Positions 8,693-18,321 of a DNA stretch of 64,000 bases are shown here, one piece after another. A program made the translations under genes and the position numbers. How positions within the stretch are numbered: position 1 is the stretch's first letter; every line of letters starts with the position of its first letter. The notes below the pieces were generated by a model, which saw only the letters and a program-made list of their open reading frames with translations, did no database searches and was not told the origin of the DNA. The stretch spans positions 209,185 to 273,184 of the forward strand of contig CALHUI010000015.1 in the NCBI GenBank assembly GCA_938039675.1. Direction: 5' to 3'. The stretch is from an uncultured Cytophagales bacterium (GTDB lineage Bacteria; Bacteroidota; Bacteroidia; Cytophagales; Thermoflexibacteraceae).

Positions 8693-10345
8693 TTAATTGA
8701 TTTCAACAAGTTCGCCTTTTTCTATTTTGCCGGCAAGGTCAAAAAGTGTCAGGGCTTTTTGCACGACTTTGTCTTGCTGATTCATCGTGCGGTAAAAGCC
8801 TTCTTCGCCGTATATACCTCTGGCAATCAGGGCTTTTATCAGCGTAGCAAAGTATTTTTTCGATTTATTCCACTGTGCAGCATTGAAAGTCAGCTTTTCT
8901 TTATCGGCAGCCTTTATGACCGATTGAAGCATAGCATCAGATACATTAAACTGTGCTAAGAAAACGGAAAGCGGCTTGCTTTTCCAACTTGCCTGATGAT
9001 TGGCGATATAGTTGGAGGTAAACTCCCGATGCAGATTGGCGCTTAGGATGCTGTTCAGGTAAGGGGTTTGATAAGAAGTATCGGAGGGTACAAAGACATC
9101 GGGCATAATGGCGCCGCCGCCATAAACGGTGCGCCCCAATACAGTTTTGTACTTTAATTTTTCATCAAATCGGTTGCTGTCGGCAACGAACAACTCGCCA
9201 TGTGCCAGCCTGCGGGAGAAATCGTCGGCATATTGTGCTGCTTTTCCCTCTTCATAGGGTTTTTGAATAGAGCGCCCGCTCGGTGTGTAATAGCGGGAGA
9301 TGGTCAGGCGCAGCTCCGAACCATCGGAAAGCATGATAGGACGTTGTACAAGTCCTTTGCCAAAAGAACGCCTGCCGACAAGTAAAGCGCGGTCATTGTC
9401 TTGCAGCGCACCAGCCACAATTTCGGAAGCCGATGCGCTTTCTTCATTTATGAGCAGAATAAGAGCGCCTTTCTCGAACAGACCGTTGCGGTAGGCATGA
9501 AACCGTTCATCTTGTGAGTCGTCGCGGCCGTCTGTGTACACCAGCAGTTTATCTCCGCCGATAAACTCATCCGCAATTTTAACCGCTCTGTCCATGTACC
9601 CCCCACTGTTACCGCGCAAATCGAATATCAGTTGTTTCATGCCTTGTGCAGTGAGTTTTTCCAGAGCCGCCTTAAACTCGTCGTAGGAACTCTCGCCAAA
9701 GCGGGCAAGGCGTATATAGCCGGTTTTATCAGCAATCATATAGGCGGTTTCAAGGCTGTATTGCGGAATTTTGTCGCGTATCAGCACATAGCTGAGTGTA
9801 TCTTTAACCCCTTTGCGCACGATTGCCAAGTTTACTCGACTTCCTTTTTTACCCAGCAATTTGTCATATACCATTCGGTTGGTAAGCCCAATACCTGCAA
9901 TACATTCACCATTTACATATACAATTTTATCTCCTGCCCTAATGCCTGCGGCTTCGGCGGGGCCTCCTGCCAGCGGAAGTTCTACTTGAAGCGTATCGCG
10001 CAGGATAGTGAACTGAACACCAATCCCTTCAAAATGACTCTTCAACTGATTGCCCATGATTTTCATGTCTTTGGCCGGTATATAAACCGTATGCGGGTCT
10101 AATTTTTCCAACATGTGTTTAATAGCATAATCAGTCAGGTCGTTGGTGTTGGCAGAGTCCACATAATACTTGTCTATGTAGTTCAGTATCTCCCGCAGTT
10201 TGTTGGAGTTATTGATTACATCTCCCGTGGATTTGCCCGATTGAGAACCAAACATTTTTGCACCGATAAAAATGCCTGTACAAATGGCAAGGGCTATAAA
10301 AACAGGACCTCGTACTATTAATTGTGAATAACGACTATCGCTCAT
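8693..10345 (-). CDS. ctpA: Carboxy-terminal processing protease (S41 family)
   Basis: A 550-residue envelope protease that trims or degrades proteins from their C-terminus. An N-terminal signal anchor (about residues 11-30) places it in the periplasm. A PDZ domain covers about residues 105-185 (FEGIGVQF, PAEAAGIRAGDKIVYVNG). The catalytic domain has FDLRGNSGGY and EESASASEIVAGALQD; aligned by spacing with E. coli Tsp, the residues are Ser305, Asp316 and Lys330. A C-terminal extension of about 150 residues follows, as is common in this phylum. It is the first gene of a probable operon with the flavin reductase-like gene and is divergent from uvrA. Confidence 0.93.
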   Translation of the reverse strand: MSDSRYSQLIVRGPVFIALAICTGIFIGAKMFGSQSGKSTGDVINNSNKLREILNYIDKYYVDSANTNDLTDYAIKHMLEKLDPHTVYIPAKDMKIMGNQLKSHFEGIGVQFTILRDTLQVELPLAGGPAEAAGIRAGDKIVYVNGECIAGIGLTNRMVYDKLLGKKGSRVNLAIVRKGVKDTLSYVLIRDKIPQYSLETAYMIADKTGYIRLARFGESSYDEFKAALEKLTAQGMKQLIFDLRGNSGGYMDRAVKIADEFIGGDKLLVYTDGRDDSQDERFHAYRNGLFEKGALILLINEESASASEIVAGALQDNDRALLVGRRSFGKGLVQRPIMLSDGSELRLTISRYYTPSGRSIQKPYEEGKAAQYADDFSRRLAHGELFVADSNRFDEKLKYKTVLGRTVYGGGAIMPDVFVPSDTSYQTPYLNSILSANLHREFTSNYIANHQASWKSKPLSVFLAQFNVSDAMLQSVIKAADKEKLTFNAAQWNKSKKYFATLIKALIARGIYGEEGFYRTMNQQDKVVQKALTLFDLAGKIEKGELVEIN

Positions 10346-10396
10346 ACGGCAAAAAACAGACTTATCATTTTATGATACTATAACTCTAAAATTAAG

Positions 10397-10404
10397 CAAA
10401 TGTA
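10397..10404 (-). promoter_or_regulatory. Candidate -7 box for ctpA
   Basis: On the minus strand this reads TACATTTG, a full match to TAnnTTTG, 51 bases before the ctpA start. No good TTG is seen at the -33 position. Confidence 0.3.
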
Positions 10405-10470
10405 TGACAGTTGCCGTGCTTTTTGGTGAATTAAAAACAAACACGGCTTATTTTACTCTCAATCATCGGC

Positions 10471-10478
10471 TAAATTTG
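10471..10478 (+). promoter_or_regulatory. Candidate -7 box for uvrA
   Basis: TAAATTTG matches the Bacteroidota -7 element 22 bases before the uvrA ATG. The -33 region is T-rich without a clear TTG. No SOS-type palindrome was recognised nearby. Confidence 0.35.
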
Positions 10479-10500
10479 CAGTTTTAATCACCTTACAGGT

Positions 10501-13359
10501 ATGTCGGCACAAAATGGTAAGCCCTCCGGTAGCAAAGAAGGACTAATTGAAATTTACGGCGCACGCGAGCATAATCTAAAAAATATTGACGTTACTATAC
10601 CCCGCAATCAACTGGTTGTCATTACAGGCATTAGCGGCAGCGGGAAATCATCCCTTGCTTTCGATACTATTTATGCAGAGGGACAGCGCCGGTATATGGA
10701 GAGTTTTTCGGCATATGCGCGCAGTTTTATTGGCAACATGGAGCGCCCCGATGTTGATAAAATCAACGGATTGAGCCCTGTAATCTCTATTGAGCAAAAA
10801 ACCACCTCGCGCAACCCCCGCAGTACAGTCGGTACTACTACCGAAATTTATGATTTTATGCGTCTGCTGTTTGCCCGTGCGGGAGAGGCTTACTCTTACG
10901 TTACGGGCAATAAAATGATTCGGCAAACGGAAGACCAGATTATTGAACTGTTGCTTTCCGAATTTGCCGGTAAAAAATTGAGCATTTTAGCCCCCGTAGT
11001 AAAAGGGCGTAAAGGCCACTATCGCGAGCTGTTTGTTCAGATTAGCAAAATGGGTTATAACAAAGTTCGTATTGATGGTGAAGTGATGAACATCACGCCA
11101 AAAATGCAGCTTGACCGCTACAAAATTCATGATATAGAAATTGTTATAGACCGCGTCATTGTTCGTGAAGCCGACCGTTCGCGCATCACACAGTCGTTGA
11201 AAACAGCACTAAAAGAAGGCAAAGGCATTGTAATGACACTGGACGAAAACGGTCAAACCCGTTTCTATTCTAAATACCTGATGGACCCTGAATCGGGGAT
11301 TGCCTACGACGAGCCCGCGCCCAACATGTTTTCCTTCAATTCGCCCTATGGCGCATGTGAAACCTGCAACGGGTTGGGTGTCATTGAAGAATTTACCCGC
11401 AACTCAGTTGTTCCCGATGAAACGCTGAGCATCAGCCAAGGTGCTATTGCTCCTCTGGGCGAATACCGCGACATCTGGATTTTTAAACAGTTGGAAAGCA
11501 TCCTGAAAAACTACAAACAAAGCATCAGCACACCCTTCTACAAACTGCCCGAAGAGGTTATTCAGGCTATTTTTTACGGAACGGGCGAAGAAATTCCCGT
11601 TAAGTCGGTTAAGTATTCCGGACAAGACTGGTACACCAAATTTGAGGGCATCATTACTTTCCTGCAAAAGCAATTGGAACACGGCGGCGAAAGTACTTCG
11701 GAGTGGGTCAAAGAGTTCATGGAGTCCAAAACATGCCCTACTTGCAACGGTGCGCGCTTGAAAATTCAGTCGCTGCATTTCCGCATTGCCGATAAGAATA
11801 TTGCGCAACTGGCCGAAATGGATATTCGCGAACTGTCGGCATGGTTTGCAGAGCTGCCCCCTCGTCTTTCCGAACGGCAGCGCGTCATTGCCGCCGAGGT
11901 ACTCAAAGAAATTAACAAGCGCATAGGCTTTTTGAAGGATGTAGGGCTAGACTATCTGACGCTGAACCGCACCGTGCGCACGCTTTCGGGTGGTGAAAGC
12001 CAGCGAATTCGTCTGGCTACGCAAATAGGCACGCAGTTAGTCGGCGTATTATACATTTTGGACGAGCCAAGCATCGGTCTGCATCAACGCGATAACATGA
12101 AACTCATTAAAGCACTAAAAAACCTGCGCGATTTGGGTAATACTGTACTTGTAGTAGAACATGACAAAGACATGATGCTCGAGTCGGATTATATAATTGA
12201 CATAGGCCCCGGGCCGGGTATTCACGGCGGCAAAGTGGTAGCGGCAGGCAGTCCGAAAGAATTTTTGGCACAAGAAAGTCTGACGGCTGATTTTCTAAGC
12301 AATCGCTTACAAATTTCTTTACCCAAAAAGCGGCGCAAAGGTTCAGGCCATTCGCTAGTATTGAGAGGTGCAAAAGGTCATAACCTGAAAAACGTAACAC
12401 TAACGCTGCCTCTGGGCAAAATGATTTGCGTAACAGGCGTTTCGGGGAGCGGTAAATCGTCGTTGATTCACGAAACCCTCTACCCTATTCTGAATCGCCA
12501 TTTTTTCAATGCCAAAAAAGAACCGCTCAGCTATGAAGCCATCGAGGGGCTGCAACACATTGATAAAGTCATTGAAATAGACCAAACTCCCATTGGGCGC
12601 ACCCCGCGTTCCAATCCGGCGACCTACACAGGCATGTTTACCGACATTCGGAGCTTATTTGCCGAGTTGCCCGAGTCCAAAATCAGAGGCTACAAGCCCG
12701 GACGCTTTTCGTTTAACGTTAAGGGCGGGCGCTGCGAAACTTGCGAAGGAGCAGGTAAAAAAACAATTGTGATGGAATTTTTGCCCGACGTATTGGTGGA
12801 CTGCGAAACTTGTAAAGGCAAGCGCTACAATCGCGAAACATTGGAAGTGCGTTTCAAAGGCAAATCTATTGCCGATGTGCTGGATATGACCGTAGAGCAG
12901 GCTGTAGATTTTTTTGAATTTCAGCCTTCTATCTTGCGCAAGGTTAAGGCACTGAACGATATCGGTTTGGGTTATATCACACTGGGGCAACACGCCACCA
13001 CGCTCTCCGGCGGAGAAGCACAACGGGTAAAACTTGCGACCGAATTGTCCAAAAAGGATACGGGCAGTACACTCTACATTCTTGACGAGCCGACAACAGG
13101 CCTGCATTTTCAAGATATCCAACACCTGCTCGACGTGCTCAACAAACTGGTGGACAAAGGCAACACCGTACTGGTTATTGAGCACAACATGGATATGATT
13201 AAAGTAGCAGACCATCTGATTGATTTGGGGCCGGAAGGCGGCGAAAAAGGCGGCCATATCATTTTTGAAGGCACACCTGAGGAAATCATCCATCATCCGA
13301 CCAGCTACACAGGGCATTTCCTGAAAATTGAAATGGGATTCAGTAAAGAAGTTGTTTAA
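10501..13359 (+). CDS. uvrA: Excinuclease ABC subunit A
   Basis: DNA damage recognition ATPase of nucleotide excision repair; works as a UvrA2-UvrB complex in the cytoplasm. At 952 residues it is full length. The first ABC module has Walker A GISGSGKSSLAFDT and signature LSGGESQRIRLATQIG. The second has GVSGSGKSSL and LSGGEAQRVKLATELS. The zinc modules are visible as CETCNGLG with CPTCNGARL, and as CETCEGAGKK with CETCKGKRYN. The gene stands alone, divergent from ctpA, and ends at a strong hairpin terminator. Confidence 0.98.
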   Translation: MSAQNGKPSGSKEGLIEIYGAREHNLKNIDVTIPRNQLVVITGISGSGKSSLAFDTIYAEGQRRYMESFSAYARSFIGNMERPDVDKINGLSPVISIEQKTTSRNPRSTVGTTTEIYDFMRLLFARAGEAYSYVTGNKMIRQTEDQIIELLLSEFAGKKLSILAPVVKGRKGHYRELFVQISKMGYNKVRIDGEVMNITPKMQLDRYKIHDIEIVIDRVIVREADRSRITQSLKTALKEGKGIVMTLDENGQTRFYSKYLMDPESGIAYDEPAPNMFSFNSPYGACETCNGLGVIEEFTRNSVVPDETLSISQGAIAPLGEYRDIWIFKQLESILKNYKQSISTPFYKLPEEVIQAIFYGTGEEIPVKSVKYSGQDWYTKFEGIITFLQKQLEHGGESTSEWVKEFMESKTCPTCNGARLKIQSLHFRIADKNIAQLAEMDIRELSAWFAELPPRLSERQRVIAAEVLKEINKRIGFLKDVGLDYLTLNRTVRTLSGGESQRIRLATQIGTQLVGVLYILDEPSIGLHQRDNMKLIKALKNLRDLGNTVLVVEHDKDMMLESDYIIDIGPGPGIHGGKVVAAGSPKEFLAQESLTADFLSNRLQISLPKKRRKGSGHSLVLRGAKGHNLKNVTLTLPLGKMICVTGVSGSGKSSLIHETLYPILNRHFFNAKKEPLSYEAIEGLQHIDKVIEIDQTPIGRTPRSNPATYTGMFTDIRSLFAELPESKIRGYKPGRFSFNVKGGRCETCEGAGKKTIVMEFLPDVLVDCETCKGKRYNRETLEVRFKGKSIADVLDMTVEQAVDFFEFQPSILRKVKALNDIGLGYITLGQHATTLSGGEAQRVKLATELSKKDTGSTLYILDEPTTGLHFQDIQHLLDVLNKLVDKGNTVLVIEHNMDMIKVADHLIDLGPEGGEKGGHIIFEGTPEEIIHHPTSYTGHFLKIEMGFSKEVV

Positions 13360-13447
13360 AATCACATCCCGATAAGCATTGCAGCATTCGCGTTTATAAC
13401 TTCAGTGTAAATCCGCGTGCGTTTTACTTTGCTCAACTGCTTAACCC

Positions 13448-13483
13448 AACAAGTCCGGCGGAAGTATTACCGCCGGACTTGTT
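13448..13483 (+). terminator. Strong hairpin terminator after uvrA
   Basis: A perfect 14-bp stem (AACAAGTCCGGCGG with its complement) and an 8-base loop are followed by a T-rich stretch on the plus strand. The hairpin also lies just past the stop of the convergent AAA gene and may serve both. Confidence 0.85.
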
Positions 13484-13499
13484 GTTGTAATTGTTGTTT

Positions 13500-16127
13500 T
13501 TACCGAAAACCGATTTTCCTTTGTCCCACCAGCGATTCTTCGTCGGCGCTGATGTTTTGCATATCGCTCAGGATGACGGTTTGCAGTGCTTCTTCAGTGC
13601 GCGCACTTCGGTCGAGGGTGGTCATACGCAGGTGTTGCTTGCGAATAACTTCGCTGATAAACTTGCGCACCGAGCGGGCATTGCCAAAATATTTATCGCG
13701 TTTCTCATGCATCAGTTGCAACTGTCGGCGCAAATATGCTTGCGCTTCCTCATCGGCCAAATGCAGGTTTTCCGAAGCCAGCATAGCAACGGCAATCTGA
13801 TAGAGTTCGTCTACGGAGTAGTCAGGGAAAATCATGGTTTTATCAAACCGAGATTTTAAGCCTGGGTTAGACTCAATAAATCTGTCCATATTTTCAGGAT
13901 AGCCGGCAACTATAACGATGAACTCTCCGCGTCTGTCCTCCATTTGCTTCAAAATGGTTTCCAGTGCTTCGTGGCCAAAGTCGTTACCAATACCGTTAGA
14001 TGCAAGTGCATAGGCTTCATCCACAAATAATACGCCGCCGATGGCCTCGTCTATTTTTTCTTTGGTTTTCAGTGCTGTTTGACCAACAAAACCTGCCACT
14101 AATGATTGCCTGTCGCATTCTACCAATTGTCCGCGTTCTAAGATGCCCAATGCTTTGTAGATTTTGGCAATAATTCTTGCAACAGTTGTTTTGCCTGTAC
14201 CGGGATTTCCCTTGAAAACCGTGTGCAGCGAAAAGCGATTGAGAATATCCCTGCCGGTTTCTCTGTAAAAACGGACTAACTTTATCAGTTCGTGAATCTG
14301 ATTTTTAATTTCTGTCAGGCCAATCATGCTGTTGAGTTCAGATAGCGCTTCTTCCAGCATCATTTGGTCTTCCTGAATATCGGGCAGCAGTCGTGAATCT
14401 TGCTGGAAAATACGTTGAATATCAACCAGTTCTACGGTTTGCAGCATATCGTGCGTAACGTCTGCAAGGTTGCTTTGGCGCATCACACGCAGCCCCATGT
14501 TCATTTTTGCCTCATCAACCAGCGAATTAACTAAGCGGGCATTGCCAAAAGTACGGTCGCGGCTGCGGAATTTTTCTACGATTTTTTTGTAAAGAAAATC
14601 AAAGGCTTCTTTGCTGAACTTAATCTGCCGCTGTTCGGATGCTATTTCTATCAGTTTAAGCATTTCCTGCGGAACATAGTCGGGGAAATCAAAATACATT
14701 CCGAAACGGGATTTCAGACCCGGGTTGGCCTCCAAAAAGGTATCCATTTCTTTGGGATAGCCTGCCACGATAATGGCAATGTCGCCAGGTCCGTCAGACA
14801 TTTCTTTCACCAACGTTTCTATCACCTCATGTCCATAATCTTTGGTATCCTCCGGGTTGCGAACAAGCGCATAAGCCTCATCAATAAACAAGATACCGCC
14901 GCGGGCTTTTTCAATCAGTTCTTTTACTTTCGGTGCGGTTTGGCCGATATATTGCCCGACGAGTTCTGCCCTCCCCACTTCGTGCACATGCCCATTGGAA
15001 AGCAAGCCGAGGTTTTTATAGATTTTACCGAGCATTTTGGCGATAGTGGTTTTGCCCGTTCCCGGATTTCCTTTGAAAACCGCATGAAGATTGATTTTGC
15101 GGCTTTCGTCGAACCCCCGGCTTTTGCGCAATTGCAAAAATTTCAAGTAATGGATGTAGTCGTGGATGCGGGTTTTAATTTTTTGCAAGCCTACCAAATT
15201 GTCCAAGCGTTGCAAAACCTCATCCATCGGTTCATCTGCTTCCTCATCGGTAGAGGCTTGCTGAGGCGGATGTATGTCGTTGCCGCGCAGCAGGGGACTT
15301 TCGCCCCTTACGTAGCTGTCGCCGGTGGCAAAAGGCACAACAGCTATCAAATGGTCCATAAAAATCACTTCTAAGGTGTACTTATCCACATACCAAGAAC
15401 CGCGCGTATCGCTTCCCCAACCAGTGGTTATGGTAACGGTGTCTTCTTCGGGGTTAATGCGCCGCAGTTCGGTGGTTACGCCTTTGAGTTGTGCCGAGTC
15501 GTTGTAGAAATTGAAAAACAATTCGCAATACCAAGAATTGCTTTGCATGTTCTGAAAAGTGAATTCAGCCCATACGTAACGGGTATCTTTGGCATCAAAC
15601 TGGGTATAATAAATACGGTCTTCCGCACTTACGCCTTTGTTGGGTCCTTCGTAGAGTCTGATGCGCTCAATTTCAAAATACGGGTTCTCCGTATCGGAAA
15701 CGGGGCCTCCATTTTCTACATAAAACTTCTTTTTGCCTACTATCTCATCGTCTATGCTGGCCTCCCACTGGTAGTCACCGCGTGTCCAAAATGCGCCCGG
15801 CGATTGGTTGCCCCAGCCTTCGCGCACCATGACAATATTGTCCTCTGCCGATACCCGATAATTATCTAACTTTATTTCACAGACTTCTTCGCGTTTATTT
15901 TTTTCGGACAGACGATAGCAGCGGATGACAATATTACATTCCCAATCTTCCTCATCAAACAGTTTATTGTAAAACGAAAGTTCGCAGTAAAGGTAAGTAG
16001 TCTCCATGTTTTCAAAGACTGTGCGGTATTTCTTCTTACCGTCGGCGAGCCATTCGGTAGAGCTGTAAACCTTTAGGTCTTTGAATTTATAGTTTTTGTC
16101 CAGCGTTTTTTTACTTCTGAAAATCAT
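13500..16127 (-). CDS. Tandem AAA ATPase (CbbX/SpoVK type) with two N-terminal beta modules
   Basis: An 875-residue protein. Residues ~20-138 and ~152-268 look like two copies of one beta-rich module. Each has an aromatic strand followed by a Cys/Glu-containing strand, then a V-x-GWG motif (REGWGNQSP; TTGWGSDTR) and a closing strand pair. A low-complexity acidic linker follows at about 285-305. Two AAA domains of the CbbX/SpoVK clade come next. AAA1 has GNPGTGKTT at 353-361 and GGILFIDEAYAL at 410-421. AAA2 has GNPGTGKTT at 640-648 and GGVLFVDEAYAL at 697-708. Both keep SNPGLKSRF/ANPGLKSRF second-region motifs, so both may be active. The clade remodels protein complexes; the substrate here is unknown. 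It is monocistronic, with no recognisable partner gene beside it. Confidence 0.85.
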   Translation of the reverse strand: MIFRSKKTLDKNYKFKDLKVYSSTEWLADGKKKYRTVFENMETTYLYCELSFYNKLFDEEDWECNIVIRCYRLSEKNKREEVCEIKLDNYRVSAEDNIVMVREGWGNQSPGAFWTRGDYQWEASIDDEIVGKKKFYVENGGPVSDTENPYFEIERIRLYEGPNKGVSAEDRIYYTQFDAKDTRYVWAEFTFQNMQSNSWYCELFFNFYNDSAQLKGVTTELRRINPEEDTVTITTGWGSDTRGSWYVDKYTLEVIFMDHLIAVVPFATGDSYVRGESPLLRGNDIHPPQQASTDEEADEPMDEVLQRLDNLVGLQKIKTRIHDYIHYLKFLQLRKSRGFDESRKINLHAVFKGNPGTGKTTIAKMLGKIYKNLGLLSNGHVHEVGRAELVGQYIGQTAPKVKELIEKARGGILFIDEAYALVRNPEDTKDYGHEVIETLVKEMSDGPGDIAIIVAGYPKEMDTFLEANPGLKSRFGMYFDFPDYVPQEMLKLIEIASEQRQIKFSKEAFDFLYKKIVEKFRSRDRTFGNARLVNSLVDEAKMNMGLRVMRQSNLADVTHDMLQTVELVDIQRIFQQDSRLLPDIQEDQMMLEEALSELNSMIGLTEIKNQIHELIKLVRFYRETGRDILNRFSLHTVFKGNPGTGKTTVARIIAKIYKALGILERGQLVECDRQSLVAGFVGQTALKTKEKIDEAIGGVLFVDEAYALASNGIGNDFGHEALETILKQMEDRRGEFIVIVAGYPENMDRFIESNPGLKSRFDKTMIFPDYSVDELYQIAVAMLASENLHLADEEAQAYLRRQLQLMHEKRDKYFGNARSVRKFISEVIRKQHLRMTTLDRSARTEEALQTVILSDMQNISADEESLVGQRKIGFR

Positions 16128-16247
16128 TGTCTGTTATTCTGATTGAAAAAATTGACTGTGTACAAACGTTACCGAAATATACACAGAAATTCTGATATTT
16201 CTGACAACCCCGATTGATTCAATGCGGGCTTCAGGCTTATCAATGTG

Positions 16248-16832
16248 CTAAAAATGAAATCCGGCACGTACCACCCAAGGACTTGCATAGGGCGAGCGGA
16301 GCTGATTCCATGAGAAGTTGTAAAGTACTGTAAAGTTGAATGCCGCACGCCGGCCCATTGGCTGGCTATAACCTGCTCCTAAAAATGTGCCCGGAATCCA
16401 TCCGCGACGCACTTCGCCTACCAATTGGTCAAAGTAAGCAGCATTCAGGCTTTCGTACTCTGCATGAGCAAAAAACGGAGAAGTGGAAAACGGAAAAAAT
16501 CGCCCGAATACACGCCCGCCGTAAATGCTGTTAGCCGTTGTATTGAAGCCTCTGAAACTGAAACGAATGTACTGATAAGTAGCACCCAAGCCTACCTGCA
16601 ACTGTGGTGTTGCCTGATAAAAGGCCAAAGGTGATATGTCAATGAAAGTTACGTTACCAAACTGAAAGCTGAAATTACCCCCGAAACGGACGCGGTCAGT
16701 AAATCGAGTACCATCGTCGGCCTGCGCAGACTGTTTGCGCAGAGTGAACGTACTGTCGTTTTGCGCTTTGGCATAGCTGACCGCAAAAATTAGTAAGATG
16801 ACGATGATTATATTACGCAAGGTCTTTTGCAT
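16248..16832 (-). CDS. Small exported protein, probable outer-membrane beta barrel
   Basis: Starting at 16832 gives a clean signal peptide (MQKTLRNIIIVILLIFAVSYAKAQ); an upstream ATG at 16856 adds eight residues. The mature part (about 170 residues) alternates polar and aromatic residues (FGGNFSFQFGNVTFIDISP, LGATYQYIRFSF) and ends WVVRAGFHF. A terminal phenylalanine after an amphipathic strand is typical of barrels inserted by BAM. No specific family was recognised. It begins 57 bases after the M24 peptidase stop and may be co-transcribed with it. Confidence 0.7.
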   Translation of the reverse strand: MQKTLRNIIIVILLIFAVSYAKAQNDSTFTLRKQSAQADDGTRFTDRVRFGGNFSFQFGNVTFIDISPLAFYQATPQLQVGLGATYQYIRFSFRGFNTTANSIYGGRVFGRFFPFSTSPFFAHAEYESLNAAYFDQLVGEVRRGWIPGTFLGAGYSQPMGRRAAFNFTVLYNFSWNQLRSPYASPWVVRAGFHF

Positions 16833-16889
16833 AAAAAATGGCATGTTCAATTTCATAGTGATACGCAGTTGGGATGTACCTGGTTGCTC

Positions 16890-18248
16890 TTACGGCTTTA
16901 AATATTGTACTTTTCTTGGAATTAATATCCATTCTTTTTGTCGCCCATCTATATAGCGAACCTGTTCGTTGTCCTGAAAAACGGCGGGCTGTTCCAGCAT
17001 GATTCGTATTTCTTTGTTGTTCCATTCGGGCAACGGCACTTTCACGTTCAGCTCGATGGCATAGGCAGTATTGGGGCGCAGCGGATATTCTCCTGTGCCG
17101 GGCACGCTTTTCTGGTTGTCCCACATACCGATGGCAGGGCCGGCGGCGTGACCGTGCATACCCAGTGGATGCGAATACACCTGCGGATTGATACCTTCCT
17201 TTTTTGCCTGTGCAAGGGTTTGTTTTAGCACTTCGTTGCCCGTTCTGCCTGCTTTAAAATGGCTGGTCAGAATGTCCTGCAAACGATTGCCGACAGACAG
17301 TGCTTTTTTCAGATATTCGGGAACATCGGTTTCTCCGGGTTTGAGCACATATGCCATCTGCTGGGTATCGGTGTGCATACCGATGTACTCAAAGCCGACA
17401 TCTATGTGCAATACATCGCCGGGCATGATAACCGTTTGCCCATCGGGGCGAGAGGCAAAAGAAGAGTAGAGCGGCTGGTCGGGGCGCTGCACATCTACCG
17501 TCGGGTGAAACCATGCCTGCAATTTTAGTTCGGCCATGCGTTCACGATACCACCAAACTACCTCGTCGGTAGTGGTAACGCCGGGCTGAATCACATTCTC
17601 GGAGAGCCCTTCGGCAATAATCAGGTGCGCAATGCGACTTGCCTGCTCAAATATCATCATTTCGGAAGGAGTGCGGGTTTCCAGCCAGTTTACAGCCAAA
17701 CGCTCGCCCGAAACTACATTTGCTTTGAATTTTTCGGGCAAACGGCTCATAAAGTTCTCGTATTCGGTGCGACTGATGCCGTCGGCATGAGCAAATGTTT
17801 CCGAATAGTTCAGTGCAATTCGCTTAGGGTTGCGTTCTTCTATCAGTTGCATGAGGCGCTTCCATTGGTCAGGCTCTTGTTCGGGAATCCACGCAGCTTT
17901 GAACAAATTACCGACATTGTAACGGGCAACCGCCAGCAGTTCTAAGCCTTGATTGCCGCCTTTGTCGTAAATGAATAAAATAGTTTTTCGGCGCGCGGCA
18001 ATCCACGTAGAGGGCAGCATGGTGCGCATAACAGGGTCTTCGTTATACTCCTCTGCAATCAGCAGCCACAAGTCAATGCCATTTTCGCGCATCAGCGCAG
18101 GTAATACGGTGGTCATGCGCTCTTCCAGTAAACGGTCGCGAACAGCTGCACGCTCTTGTAATGATAAAATGCGCGGTAAATCGCTTTGTGCCGCTACAAG
18201 GGTTACCCAGCAGCAGGCAACCATCAATACAGATATTTTTCGGAACAT
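16890..18248 (-). CDS. Exported M24-family metallopeptidase (Xaa-Pro aminopeptidase-like)
   Basis: The start at 18248 (MFRKISVLMVACCWVTLVAAQ) gives a Sec signal peptide; the longer frame uses a TTG. The pita-bread catalytic domain shows the dinuclear metal ligands in order: HIDVGFEYIGMHTDTQQ (two Asp), HPLGMHGHAAG (His), AIELNVKVPLPEW (Glu) and MLEQPAVF (Glu). The N-terminal creatinase-like domain precedes it. The family removes N-terminal residues ahead of proline or related dipeptides; the precise substrate is not readable. The export signal implies action in the periplasm on imported peptides. Confidence 0.88.
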   Translation of the reverse strand: MFRKISVLMVACCWVTLVAAQSDLPRILSLQERAAVRDRLLEERMTTVLPALMRENGIDLWLLIAEEYNEDPVMRTMLPSTWIAARRKTILFIYDKGGNQGLELLAVARYNVGNLFKAAWIPEQEPDQWKRLMQLIEERNPKRIALNYSETFAHADGISRTEYENFMSRLPEKFKANVVSGERLAVNWLETRTPSEMMIFEQASRIAHLIIAEGLSENVIQPGVTTTDEVVWWYRERMAELKLQAWFHPTVDVQRPDQPLYSSFASRPDGQTVIMPGDVLHIDVGFEYIGMHTDTQQMAYVLKPGETDVPEYLKKALSVGNRLQDILTSHFKAGRTGNEVLKQTLAQAKKEGINPQVYSHPLGMHGHAAGPAIGMWDNQKSVPGTGEYPLRPNTAYAIELNVKVPLPEWNNKEIRIMLEQPAVFQDNEQVRYIDGRQKEWILIPRKVQYLKP

Positions 18249-18321
18249 GGTAAAACAAAATTGCCATTTGTCGGCAATATATACCAACAAACGGCAATGA
18301 GCAAAATATATACGATATTAC

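Noticed and set aside
12655..13365. 236-residue minus-strand frame inside uvrA
   Set aside because: Antisense shadow of the second ABC module.
14829..15374. 181-residue plus-strand frame inside the AAA gene
   Set aside because: Antisense shadow of a well-conserved coding region.
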